From the NCBI GenBank assembly GCA_029204225.1, contig CM055103.1, positions 41,747,368 through 41,811,367 of the forward strand: 64,000 bases of DNA, read 5' to 3'. The notes beneath the pieces were generated by a model. That model was not told the origin of the DNA. It saw nothing but the letters and a program-made list of their open reading frames with translations, and did not search any database. This document shows, one piece after another, positions 46,975 through 57,102 of the stretch; within the stretch, counting starts at the first letter, position 1, and each line of letters opens with the position of its first letter. The stretch comes from Diphasiastrum complanatum (lineage: Eukaryota > Streptophyta > Lycopodiopsida > Lycopodiales > Lycopodiaceae). Position numbers and translations under genes: made by a program.

Positions 46975-47345
46975 GTGTCACCTGCGTAATATCCCGTGTA
47001 AATCTGCAGTGTCGCCTATGTAGCTGAAGTGTTGCTTTTTGTCCTAATTGTCGCTTGTCAGAAACTGCGAGAAAAAATGCAGTCGCATTTTTCGCCTGTC
47101 AAAAACTGCATGTAAAAATGCAGTGTCGCATTTTGCCCTAATTGTCGCCTGTCAATAACTGCATGTAAAAATGCAGTGTCGCCTTTTTCGCAAAAAGTGT
47201 CGCTTTTCTGGAAGTGCCTAAATGGCCCAAAAAACAACTTAATAAGTGTCGCTAAACACTTAGTTGCTCAGGAAGGTGGAAAAATAGTGACAATGTAGAG
47301 TGTTGGGTTTTTCGCCTGTGGAAAAACCCGAGTAAAAATGCAGAC
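46975..47345. repeat. TGTCGC / aaaaatgcag short repeat cluster with hairpins
   Basis: The words tgtcgc, cctgtca and aaaaatgcag recur with a spacing of about 50-100 bp (near 47035, 47105, 47135, 47160). Units contain ctgcatgtaaaaatgcag, a small stem-loop. The right end has gggtttttcgcctgtggaa plus aaaccc, a longer hairpin near 47305-47330. Similar tgtcgcattt...aaatgcg text occurs at 57600 in a copia LTR, so this may be old LTR material. Confidence 0.5.
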
Positions 47346-48239
47346 TGTGGCGACAATTAGTCCAAATAGGCAAATTGTTAGAAAACAGTTCATTTTTTTG
47401 CAAGTTGCATTTGAGAGAGTAAAAATTAGAGAAGGAAGAAGGGTTGTTGGGATGAGTAGGAGTTAGATTAAATTCCAACAACATCATGTTTGTAAACTCC
47501 ATAAAGCACTTTATGGCTTGAAGCTATTAGAGATTGAAAATAGAGATAGCTCGGATCTTTAAATTAAGGTTTACCAATCTAGGAATCCTTGATGGTCTTC
47601 TACAACTCAAAATAGCTCAAAACTAACAACATGCATTCAACATGCAAGAAATATAACAACATGCAAGCAATCTTAAAAATTCTGGAGACATGCATGCAAC
47701 ATGCATGGACTAAAAGTTGCACGTGCAATAGTAAATTACTAGCAAATGGTGAAATCAAAAACTATAATATTGCTCCTTCAATTAGGCTGAATGGATCTTG
47801 AGTACTTGCTGCCCATAAATTGTCAGCACAAAGAACATAAGGTTAGCAAGATTACAATGAAAGAAGCAAGATCCAACACCCATCAATCTAGAAGAACAAT
47901 TGGATAGCATAACACTAGCATTAATGAGCAAGAAACTTTACCATACATGAAAGCAAAGACCCTTATGATATGTGAGAAAGACCTCTCCACAGGAAGTGCG
48001 CCCATTGGGAGGAGGAGGGTCTCTTTTATAGTTTAGAACAAATAATTTGTGACATGGCTTCCAAGTGTCAATGTAGGTGTCCCACATGCTAAGACTCAAG
48101 CATGCACATTTTATGCATGGGTTTTCATATTCTCTCATCATGCAATGATTCTTGGCATGATTTGCCTTGGTCCACAAGTTTCCATGAACATGAGAATTGA
48201 TAAAGTTCCAACCTATAGTTGATAGCATGTGGAATTCCC
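47346..48239. other. Intergenic; second CATGCA-rich patch at 47625-47710
   Basis: No gene seen. Seven CATGCA/TGCATG words fall within about 90 bp at 47625-47710. The stretch may be the left LTR or flank of the copia element to its right, but no LTR pair could be shown. Confidence 0.4.
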
Positions 48240-48334
48240 CCTAGGGTCCCGTGTACAAACTTTTTGGGCCTACTCAAGGTAAAAACCTTTACGAAAAATT
48301 ATGTTATAATGTTTTACAGACTTGGAAAACCTAC

Positions 48335-48690
48335 TTAAACTTTGAGAGAAAACAATGTTGCGCGACGCAAATTAATATTGTGTGGCACCAAAATACATGG
48401 TGAAATTGACCCAAACTTAAACCATAACAACTCCCTCTTAAGTTTGGTCAATTTTACATACTCCAAGCTTCTTCCTATGATGATGAAATGGAGTGCTTTT
48501 GTAAGAATATCAGCAACCATGTTACTTGAGTCAATGAAGATAGGGGAGCTAATCTTCTTCTTGACTAGATCTCTCAAATGATGATACTTGATATGAATAT
48601 GTTTGGTCCTCCCATGAAATATGTCATCTTTCAAAAGTATAATGGCAGAAGTGTTGTCAATAAATAAAGAATTTGGGCCTTCATCAAGTT
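48335..48690 (-). pseudogene. Copia-B RNase H C-terminal part
   Basis: SLFIDNTSAIILLKDD followed by FHGRTKHIHIKYHHLRDLV and NMVADILTKAL, the signature end of copia RNase H. Its N-terminal half and all of RT are deleted. Confidence 0.85.
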
Positions 48691-49061
48691 GATGTAGATG
48701 TTATGTATTGCAACCAAACTATATATTAGAAGCTCCTTAGCTTTATAACCCTCCTTATTAAATGGAGATCGAGTCATCTTGCCCAACATGCAAGAGTCAT
48801 ATGGATGCTTTGAAGTGGGAATATTGATGTTGAGATTAACCCCTTCAAACAACTTCCACTTTGCTGCATCTAGAATGCCTTTCGCATGCTCATGTGATAG
48901 AGCCTAGAATGCCATAATGCATGCATCTTGTCTTCCATGGCTGAAACTTCATCACATGCAATAAGAACCTTTGAATGATACAAGTTCTCCCTCCTTAAGC
49001 TTGTTGCAAGTTGCCTTCCACTTTTTATGTCCATTAGCCTGCAATCATACTCAAGAAACAA
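48640..49061 (-). pseudogene. Copia-B GAG-pre-integrase region
   Basis: Two frames together read ALWHSRLYHMSMRKAF and then CMLGKMTRSPFNKEGYKAKELL, the conserved segment just before copia integrase. The integrase core that should follow is absent: the sequence runs into RNase H near 48700. Confidence 0.82.
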
Positions 49062-49145
49062 AACTTTGATGCCACATCTGTCATGCGGGTCTTGACAATA
49101 AATCCTTTTTTATGGATGCAATACATTTTGAAGAACTTTAGAACC

Positions 49146-49664
49146 TTAAATTGTGAATAAACTCAAACTTTCGATTCCAAAAATATCATGTTGACTACCA
49201 TCTCCTAAAATGACATATCTCGAAGTGTAACAAGGAGAATAACTAGACAACATAGCTCTGTTAGAGATGATATGAGCAGTAGCTCCAGAATCTATCACAA
49301 CTTCGGATGTGTTATCAATATAATTAAAACAGTCTTCTACACAAACAAAAGCAGCAGCTTGAGCATTCTCTTCTTTGCTAGAGTTAGAAGAAGGTTTTTC
49401 CTCCTGACAAATGTTGGCTTTACTATTTTTAGGCTTAGAATAGCATCTAAAAGATGAATGACCAGTTTTACTACAGTATCTACAAGACACTCTAGGATTA
49501 GCCCAACATCGTATGTCCAGGCCTTTTAAAATAATTGCAAAAAGGCTTTTTTGATTTAGGCTCAAATGATTCCCCTTTGGAATCTTTGTTGTTTGGATCT
49601 TGCATGCTGGTAGCTTGAAACTGGTTTCCGCATCCTTTTGCCTTACCTTTTCCTTTATTTGCAT
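49146..49664 (-). pseudogene. Copia-B nucleocapsid and protease
   Basis: The zinc knuckle CRYCSKTGHSSFRC (CX2CX4HX4C) is followed by a Ser/Lys linker and the copia protease core EVVIDSGATAHIISN. The tail YVILGDGSQHDIFG is also typical. Open for 172 codons, in a different frame from the Gag part. Confidence 0.85.
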
Positions 49665-49801
49665 ATAAGGCTCTAGATCCTCCTTGAGAAGGTAAACTAC
49701 CTTGCCGCATGAAGATACTCCTATCGAAGGCTTTGAATGACATCTTCAAAGGATTTTATTGTAAGAACAGGTCGCATGTAGATGTAGGAGGGTGGTAGCA
49801 C

Positions 49802-50864
49802 TCACAACAGGTACGTGAGCTTTTCTTCCTTGGGAGTTATTCTTCCGACACTTTGTAGAGAACTAAACGAAGATTGTAATTTGAATAGAAAAATATCACA
49901 ATCTGAAATTCCATCCCACTTTATACTAGTAAGTTGCTCAAAAAGGTAAAAGATTTGAGTTTGTGATTTGGACTCAAATATTTGAGCAAATTCATCCCAC
50001 ATCTCTTTTGTTGTAGCAAAATCGACAACAGTGAAAAAGATATCCTCCGTAACAGTTTGGGAGATAATTACTTTAGCTTTTGAATCTGTATCCAACCAAG
50101 CTTGAAGGCAGAAAAGCCTTTTGCGCGATCCGCCATGCTCAATTTGAGTGTGAGGCTTCTGCTGTTGCTGCTGCACTTGATTCTTGCCCTTGGAATAGTC
50201 TTTCTTCTTGGTGTATAGAGCCATGGATTTGTCTTTGATGGACAGGCTGCTAGTCTTTCTCTGCATTTCTTCTTGAAGAAGATGACCAATCACCTTTTGA
50301 AGAGCGAAGTCCGGTTGTGTGGAGATCATCACCACAAAGTGCTCATAGGACTTTGGAAGAGAAGAAAGCAAGGTCATGACGGCATCATCATCTTGAATAG
50401 AACATCCTACAACTGAGAACTGATCTAACAGGGACTTGAAGCTGTTGATGTGAGAAGTGATGGCAGTAGAATCAGACACGCTAAGAGTAAAGAACTTCTT
50501 TCGAAAATGTAATCTTGTAGCTACATCGTGAGTCTCATAGAGACTTGATAACAAGTCCAGTGCTTCCTTAGAGGTTTTGCACGTGGTAACGTGAGATATT
50601 TGGGAGTCGGCCATTGAGTTTGATACATGCTAAGGCCTTTTGATCTTTGATCCTCCAGGCCTTTGCTTGATCACCATCCTCTAGTTTCAGGTCTGCACCT
50701 TCTACTACATCCCAAAGATCTATGTCTATCAACATCATTCTAAGTTTCAACTTCCAAATGTAGAAGTTAGAACCATTGAACTTGTCAATGACTCTAGCTT
50801 CATTGAGTGATGAAGACGAAGAGCTACCAATATGAGACATGATAACAATATACAAATAGGACAA
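49802..50864 (-). pseudogene. Copia-B Gag with two Gag modules
   Basis: The start (50864 to about 50600) reads VIDKFNGSNFYIWKLKLRM and LWDVVEGADL, a standard copia Gag N-terminus. A frameshift follows, then 50614-49802 is open for 270 codons. It holds a UBN2-type Gag domain (LLSSLYETHDVATRLHF, DDDAVMTLLSSLPKSY), a Q-rich linker, and a second UBN2-type domain (TTKEMWDEFAQIFES, LFEQLTSIKWDG) joined in frame near 50130. The second module leads on to the zinc knuckle and protease. Confidence 0.75.
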
Positions 50865-50910
50865 ACTTAATCTCTCGGTTTATTTGAACTATGCTCTAAT
50901 ACCATTCTGA

Positions 50911-51271
50911 TGGGGCAAGGGAGTAGGAAGAACACGATCGGAGAAGAGAGCACAAATATTGCGGAATAGCTCTCCCATTCTAATCAGCTGCTAAATGCAA
51001 AACGTAATCACAGCTTTAAGTGTTCTAATTGCCCAACAAGATCTTAAAGATTAATTCATACTCTCAAAAACAAGAGTACAGTCCACCGAAGAGATTACAG
51101 ATGGTTTGTGTGTGGTACTATTGAAATCAGATTCAATGTGAAGTATAGTTCTGAAATAAATGGAAGAGCAGTATGATATCGCAAGTTCCTCAGGCGTCAA
51201 AGACAGCCATCGTCTGACCAGAAACTGAGGAGTCGTAGACGTCCGTGTTCTGATCAGAGTGTGTTAGAAAC
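50911..51271 (-). repeat. Copia-B 5' LTR, 3' portion
   Basis: On the minus strand it ends ccccatca just before the PBS. Its upstream part is cut at 51271/51272 by the TAT-2 element. The remainder may be 57103-57979, on the other side of TAT-2. Confidence 0.6.
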
Positions 51272-52033
51272 TGTGCTAACACAGAGAAAATTAAAAAAAA
51301 AAAAAAAAACTCCGTGGCATGTGTTTTGTAAGACCACGTATGAGTATCTGTCAATAAACTTCAAGCCATGGCATGTGTTTTGTAAGTCCATGAGTAGAAG
51401 CTTAAATAATAATAAAATAGCTTAAACTTAGATTTAGAACTTAGATTAGGAAACTTAAGATTAGAAATATTTTATCTTAAGTTGTCCTAAGTTAAGAAAA
51501 TTTCAGTTCTACATCCTAAGTTAGAAATCTAGAAAGGCTAGGAACAGATTAGTCCCATAAGTTATGGAAGACCCTCCTTGCCATAAAAGGAGAGGTATTT
51601 GCATTGTAAATAACACTTTTGAGATTAAGCTATCTTGCTCTCTATTTTGGAGAATTATCATTCTATTTCATTTGTGTTCCCCTTGGAAAGGTGCATAGCT
51701 TGAGGGAAGGTGCTTGGGCCTCCTCTTGCCTCCTTTTCATCGGTTTTATTGTGGCATGTTCATTATTGCTTATTTGTTTAGTATTAGCCGCAATCTCATT
51801 TATTACCCTTTGGGTGTTAATCTAGGATTAGTCTAGTCACCTTGCTAGTTGGGTAAGCCTTAGCAAGGATTTTTATTGTTGTTACTAATTAGTTTATTTC
51901 CATTTCGGGCACTAGTTGGGTAAGTCTTAGTATTCTCATTCATGTCCATATTCCCGTTGAAGCTTATTGTAGAAACCTAAAAAGTGGACGAATCTCTACA
52001 TCCCTATACTACATCCGTAAGTAGATCTAGCCA
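51272..52033 (+). repeat. TAT-2 5' LTR
   Basis: 762 bp. It contains a run of 18 A near 51293 and two copies of ggcatgtgttttgtaag (51316 and 51369). Confidence 0.88.
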
Positions 52034-52479
52034 TTATTTTTCTTTTATTTCTTGCTTCCGTGTTGTATGTTTGCTTGTGTGCTTATCTCTATCTACCAAC
52101 AAACAGCATGCGTCGTCTCTCCAGGTCCTACATGAGCTGCGGAGCAACTTCTCAAACTGGGGGGAAGCAACAAAAGAGTCAACTTGGGCATTTTCTTCAA
52201 AAGAAGTGACCCAAGTGACCTTTTTTCACAACCAAACAGGTATCTCAGAATTCGCCAGTCTGTCTGCAGCCCTAACAGACCCTGACCTTTCATTTTATCA
52301 CCTCCATGAATTCTGACCACAGTCAGATTTTGAGAAAACAACCTGTTATACTGTCAAAGTCCCTTATTTCTCATCAAAATCTTTGTCTTAGAATTCGCCG
52401 ACTTCACTGAGGCTAGATCTCATTAAGATCAGTCCTTCAGCAGCTCCACGAATTCTATCTCACAGATTTTGCCCGTTTA

Positions 52480-52712
52480 CTGACAAAACATCACATCTTT
52501 CTCTACATTCCCTATCTGCCAACACTGGATCCCAATGCCCAATCTTATAATCCAAACCAAGCTGTCTTTGCCGCACATCAACTAACCGCAATACGAGGAT
52601 GCTTTATCTGTGCAAGTAAACATCCTAGTATTCGCTGCCCAGATAACCTTCATTTCCCTCCAACTTGTGAAAATTGTGGTATTGAACATCACGTGAAGGA
52701 CTACCCATTTTG
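52480..52712 (+). pseudogene. TAT-2 Gag end with two zinc knuckles
   Basis: FAAHQLTAIRGCFICASKH leads into the first knuckle CFICASKHPSIRC (52600-52638, CX2CX3HX4C). The second, CENCGIEHHVKDY, has its last Cys replaced by Tyr. A stop follows. The capsid domain upstream is not recognisable, so Gag is truncated. Confidence 0.7.
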
Positions 52713-53091
52713 ATCCAAACCTGATGCTCCAGTCTGTTCAGTGCAAATAGAAACTTTACCAGTTGAAACTCATCCTGTTTGGGTCTTGACTCGGGCACAA
52801 ACCCAATGCCAAGCCCCTACACTTGCACCCAGCAAAACTCAATTGTAGGCTATTCCTCCAAGTGATGATTCAACCCCGATAGTTTATCCTCACCCATCTG
52901 AAGAAAATTCGACTGCATCATGAGTATCGCCAGCAAATCCGTAATGCCGATCAACAATCTTCCTCTTCCCATAAAGTACCTCACAAGCCCTTTGAAAGCA
53001 AAACCCTTGAAGGTACCAAAGTTTGGGGAGATTTACTACAAGCCAATGTCACTCTTCCCTTCCATGTCCTCTGAAAGCATGCTGGCCAGTT

Positions 53092-54887
53092 GTTTCCAAA
53101 TGGACGGATGAACAACGCGTCGCCTTCAATCAACTCAAAGAAGCCCTTACCAAAGCACCCATCCTCCGAGCTCCTGATTATTCTAAAAAATTCCATGTGC
53201 ATACCGATGCATCCAAGTATGCCGTTGGAGTAGTGCTCACCCAACCGGGAGAATTAAAAAAGGATTACCCAATTCGTTTTCTTCGTCGACAATTGATACC
53301 TGCTGAAGTCAATTATACCACTACCGAACGCGAAGCCTTGGCAATGGTATATGCGGTTCAGAAGTTTTGCCATTATCTTCTAGGAAAAATCTTTGCATTC
53401 TTCACTGATCATCAAGCACTGTTGTATCTCATCAACAAGACCTACACCACAAGTCGTATTACTAGATGGATCCTATTATTGAGAGAGTTTGAGTTTAGGA
53501 TTGTGGTTCGTAAGGGAGTTCAGCATTTTTTAGCAGATCATCTATCCCGAATCCCTAACCTTCCTACCCCTGATCAAGGCATCAACGATGATTTACCAGA
53601 TGCAATCCTTTTCCAAGTTGACTCTACACCTATATGGGCTAAGGAAATTACCGAATATTTAACTTCAGGGCAAATGGATCCTTCCTTCTCTAAACCCAAA
53701 CAACGAGCGTTGGTCCTCAAAACTAAATCTTATACGTTAATTGCAGGACAACTCTACAAGCAAGGGTTAGATGGAATTATCCGACGATGTCCTACTGAAG
53801 GAGAAATCCCCTCTGTAATTTTCCTCACTCATGAAGGTATTGGTGCCGGCCATTTCTCTTCTGAAACAACTACTAAGAAAATCTTCTTGGCCGGTTTCTG
53901 GTGGCCAACACTCTTCAAGGATACGCACAATTACACTAAGGCTTGTGATGTCTGCCAACGCACAAAACGCTTTCAAAAAATAGACTACATGCCTTTACAT
54001 CCTGTAACCACTGATCAAGCTTTCCAAAAATGGAAAATTGATTATGTCAGACCTATTAGTCCTGCTGCTCGACACACACAATCTCGTTACATCATAGTAG
54101 CTACGGACTACTGCACCAAATGGGCTGAAGCAAGAGCTGTTCGCAATGCTGACGCTCATTCCACCGCCAAATTTCTCTATGAACAGGTTATAGTTCGATT
54201 CGGATGTCCTCTAGAGCTTATCAGTGATAGAGGAACACATTTTCTTAACTCTGTCATAGCATATCTTCTTTCCAAATTTTTTGTGGTACATCGCAAAAGT
54301 TTCCCATACTATCCACGCTGCAATGGCCAGGCAGAATCCACCAATAAAATCCTATGTGGCATTCTCACCAAAACTGTCGAATCCAGCCACCTGATTGAGA
54401 ACTCAAACTCCATGCTGCTCTCTGGGCTTATCGCACTACCCCGAAGCGAGCTATAGGATTAACCCCCTTCCAGCTCACATATGGTCAAGAAGCCGTTATG
54501 CTCGTGGAATTTCATATTCCCTCCCTTCGAGTAGCCTACAACCTTGAGCTCGATATTCCTCAGAATCTAGCAAATAGGTTATTCCATCTGGAGCAACTCT
54601 GTGAAACTCAACGGATCAGCATCCATGCTCAACAAGTCCACAAACGACGACAAAATGCATGGCATGATCGATCATTGAAACTTAGAGACTTCCAGGTGGG
54701 CAATAAGGTCCTGCTATACCAGGCCAAAGCCTTCAAAGGCAAACTGAAATTTTCAGGCCAAGGACCTTACGTCATAAAAAAAAATGCCCAATTCCAAACC
54801 CTTCAAGGCGATATCCTCGACATTGTGGTCAATGGGAGTCGACTGAGAAAGTACAATGAACCCTGCTTTTATCTTGATATGTATTAG
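53092..54887 (+). pseudogene. TAT-2 RNase H and integrase
   Basis: The frame to 54456 begins at the RT/RNase H border (WTDEQRVAFNQLKEAL). RNase [18 protein letters not shown] and FFTDHQALLYLI. Integrase: HHCC finger ending CDVCQRTKRFQKIDY, core with WKIDYVRPISP, LELISDRGTHFLN and CNGQAESTNKIL, the form seen in TAT/Athila rather than chromoviruses. The frame shifts near 54450 and 54498-54887 gives the integrase C-terminus (FQVGNKVLLYQAKAFKGKL). No RT motif exists upstream. Confidence 0.88.
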
Positions 54888-55560
54888 CTGTTTTTTTTCT
54901 ACTGTTTATTTTTTTCTTCTCCCTTTTTATTATTTGTATGCCATTTTGACAACATTTTTTGCTGTGATTTGTTGTTCCACCCATCAAGATACTATCAGAT
55001 CAGGTATACCAACAGTCTTCTCTGAGAAAACCACAAAAGTCATTAGTTTCAGACAAAATGTTTTCACATCATCTCAGATAAAATTCGCCTGACCCCTTCC
55101 TTACAGAGAACGATTCATTTTTTGCCTCTACGAATTCCGTCTCAAAAGAAAAATGTCAAAAAAATTAAAAAAAATGGATTCATCAGATATCCATGTTCAG
55201 AATTCGCAGACAATTCGCGGGAGCTCAAATTGATCCTCATGATTTCTCTATTACCTCCGCGAATTCTGATCAGATACATTTTTGCACTATCAAACATTTT
55301 CTCTCTTTTGACAAACACAAATCACTTATAGGAATTTGCGGGCCCTCCGAAATATGCCTCAAAATTTGTGACCATCATTACAAAATCGTGGACACTGAGG
55401 ACGATTTCTGGGTGAAGTTGTGAATTCCTGTCCAAAAAAGTCTATATATAGGTCTCCACCCTCTCTCCACGAGTTCATTTTAGATTGCTGCTCTCGAGTT
55501 CATGCCAAATTTTTTTCAAAATTTTCAAAATTTTCAGAGCAATCTAAAATCACTACTGCC
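54888..55560. other. TAT-2 spacer between integrase and 3' ORF region
   Basis: AT-rich, non-coding as far as I can see. Spaced GAATTC(G/T) words occur here and in the 5' leader (52140-52480), but not in the pol part. Confidence 0.5.
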
Positions 55561-56306
55561 ATGGCTTCCCATGATTCCTTACTGAGCTTGCATCACCGTA
55601 AACCCCCTCGTCCTTATTCAGGGGATATAATCATGATCTCTCTTAAGAATTACACCGAGCAGCTCACACTGGCCAAGGATATCCTCACCAACCTTGGCTT
55701 TGATGTAACACTTTTTCGGGACCAACTCCTACATGCGCACCAATCCTTATTACTATCCAGTAGCGAGGCGAGAACCATTTCCTGTCACCAAGGTCAAGAA
55801 CAGAATCTTTTGGCCTAAGCTCACAGGAGTCGATACCGGCAACTTAGCCGAAGACATGGTCACCAACTGTCGAGTCTTCTACCAGAAGCACCATGGCAAT
55901 CCTGATCGCGATGTCAGATATTTTGCGGATAATTGCAGCCTGGTGGCATTTCTGGGAGAACTCAGAGGTTTTTGGGATCGTGGGTTACCCCCAATTGCCC
56001 TTGACATCAATAAACCCTTGCGCACGCAAGACGACCATACCAACGTTGCAAGGCTCTATTATCGTGCTGCACTTACTTCTGCCCTGCACGTTGATATGGT
56101 GGAGCTATGGAAAAACCCATAACTTTCTCTAGGGTTTGCTCCATTATTACAAACCCATGCCCTTCTGGAACAAATTACGGTGGCAAATGATGGAGGGCAT
56201 CGGGACGACCATCTACCACTCCCGACAGCAACAGTCTCACCTCCAAGAAGCACAAAAATTCCAGGACGAAAAGGCGTCGATTGGTGTGAGACCACCAATC
56301 CAATAA
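55561..56306 (+). pseudogene. Unrecognised 3' ORF region of TAT-2 (three frames)
   Basis: Coding-like segments follow one another in three frames: 55561-about 55728 (starts MASHDSLLSLHH), about 55730-56122 (PVTKVKNRIFWPKL, FADNCSLVAFLGELRGFW) and 56157-56306 (MPFWNKLRWQMMEG, ending KASIGVRPPIQ). The last stop is only about 20 bp from the 3' LTR, next to the purine tract ggaggggga. Together they could be remains of one protein of about 240 residues, rich in charged residues and without a membrane segment. I do not recognise it. The position is where some plant elements carry env-like or other extra genes. Confidence 0.5.
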
Positions 56307-56328
56307 GGAGGGGGATAATATTCGCAAC

Positions 56329-57102
56329 TGTGCTAACACAGAGAAAATTAAAAATAAAAATAAAACTTCGTGGCATGTGTTTTGTAAGACCACGTATGAG
56401 TATCTGTGAATAAACTTCAAGTCATGGCATGTGTTTTGTAAGTCCATGAGTAGAAGCTTAAATAATAATAAAATAGCTTAAACTTAGATTTAGAACTTAG
56501 ACTTAGGAAACTTAAGATTAGAAATATTTTATCTTAAGTTGTCCTAAGTTAAGAAAATTGAAGCTCTAAATCCTAAGTTAGAAGTTCTATAAAGGCTAGG
56601 AACAGATTAGTCCCATAATTTAGTAGACACTTATGGAAGACTCTCCTTGCCATAAAAGGAGAGGTATTTGCATTGTAAATAACACTTTTGAGATTAAGCT
56701 ATCTTGCTCTCTATTTTGGAGAATTATCATTCTATTTCATTTGTGTTTCCCTTGGAAAGGTGCATAGCTTGAGGGAAGGTGCTCGGGCCTCCTCTTGCCT
56801 CCTTTTCATCGGTTTTATTGTGGCATGTTCATTATTGCTTATTTGTTTAGTAGTAGCCACAATCTCATTTATTACCCTTCGGGTGTTAATCTAGGATTAG
56901 TCTAGTCACCTTGCTAGTTGGGTAAGCCTTAGCAATGATTTTTATTGTTGTTACTAATTAGTTTATTTTCGTTTCGGGCACTAGTTGGGTAAGCCTTAGT
57001 GTTCTCATTCCTGTCCATATTGTCCTTGAAGCTTATTGTAGAAATTTAAAAAGTGGACGAATCTCTACATCCCTATACTACATCCGTAAGTAGATCTAGC
57101 CA
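56329..57102 (+). repeat. TAT-2 3' LTR
   Basis: 774 bp copy of the 5' LTR; preceded by purine tract ggaggggga at about 56307-56316. Confidence 0.88.

Larger units (their letters stand above)
48240..51271 (-). mobile_element. Copia-B: Ty1/copia deletion derivative
   Basis: Read right to left: LTR piece (51271-50911), PBS variant tggtattagagc (about 50907-50896), Gag, a second Gag-like module, zinc knuckle, protease, GAG-pre-integrase, then a jump to the end of RNase H. Integrase core and RT are missing. A purine tract cttaagagggag precedes tgttatgg near 48427, where a 3' LTR should start, but its other end was not found. Frames are broken repeatedly. Confidence 0.8.
51272..57102 (+). mobile_element. 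TAT-2: TAT-like Ty3 element lacking RT, with extra 3' ORF region
   Basis: LTRs 51272-52033 and 56329-57102 (762 and 774 bp, tgtgctaaca to gatctagcca) match closely, differing by scattered changes and small indels. The inside holds a Gag end with two zinc knuckles, RNase H plus integrase of the TAT/Athila type, and about 1.4 kb between integrase and the 3' LTR. RT is missing, so the copy is not autonomous. No initiator-Met PBS follows the 5' LTR. The outer five bases (gaaac, ccgca) do not match. Confidence 0.88.

Noticed and set aside
51619-51825. 68-codon hydrophobic ORF repeated at 56688-56894
   Set aside because: Both copies lie inside the TAT-2 LTRs and are alike because the LTRs are. No ATG-based start is needed to explain it and the codons show no selection pattern I can see.
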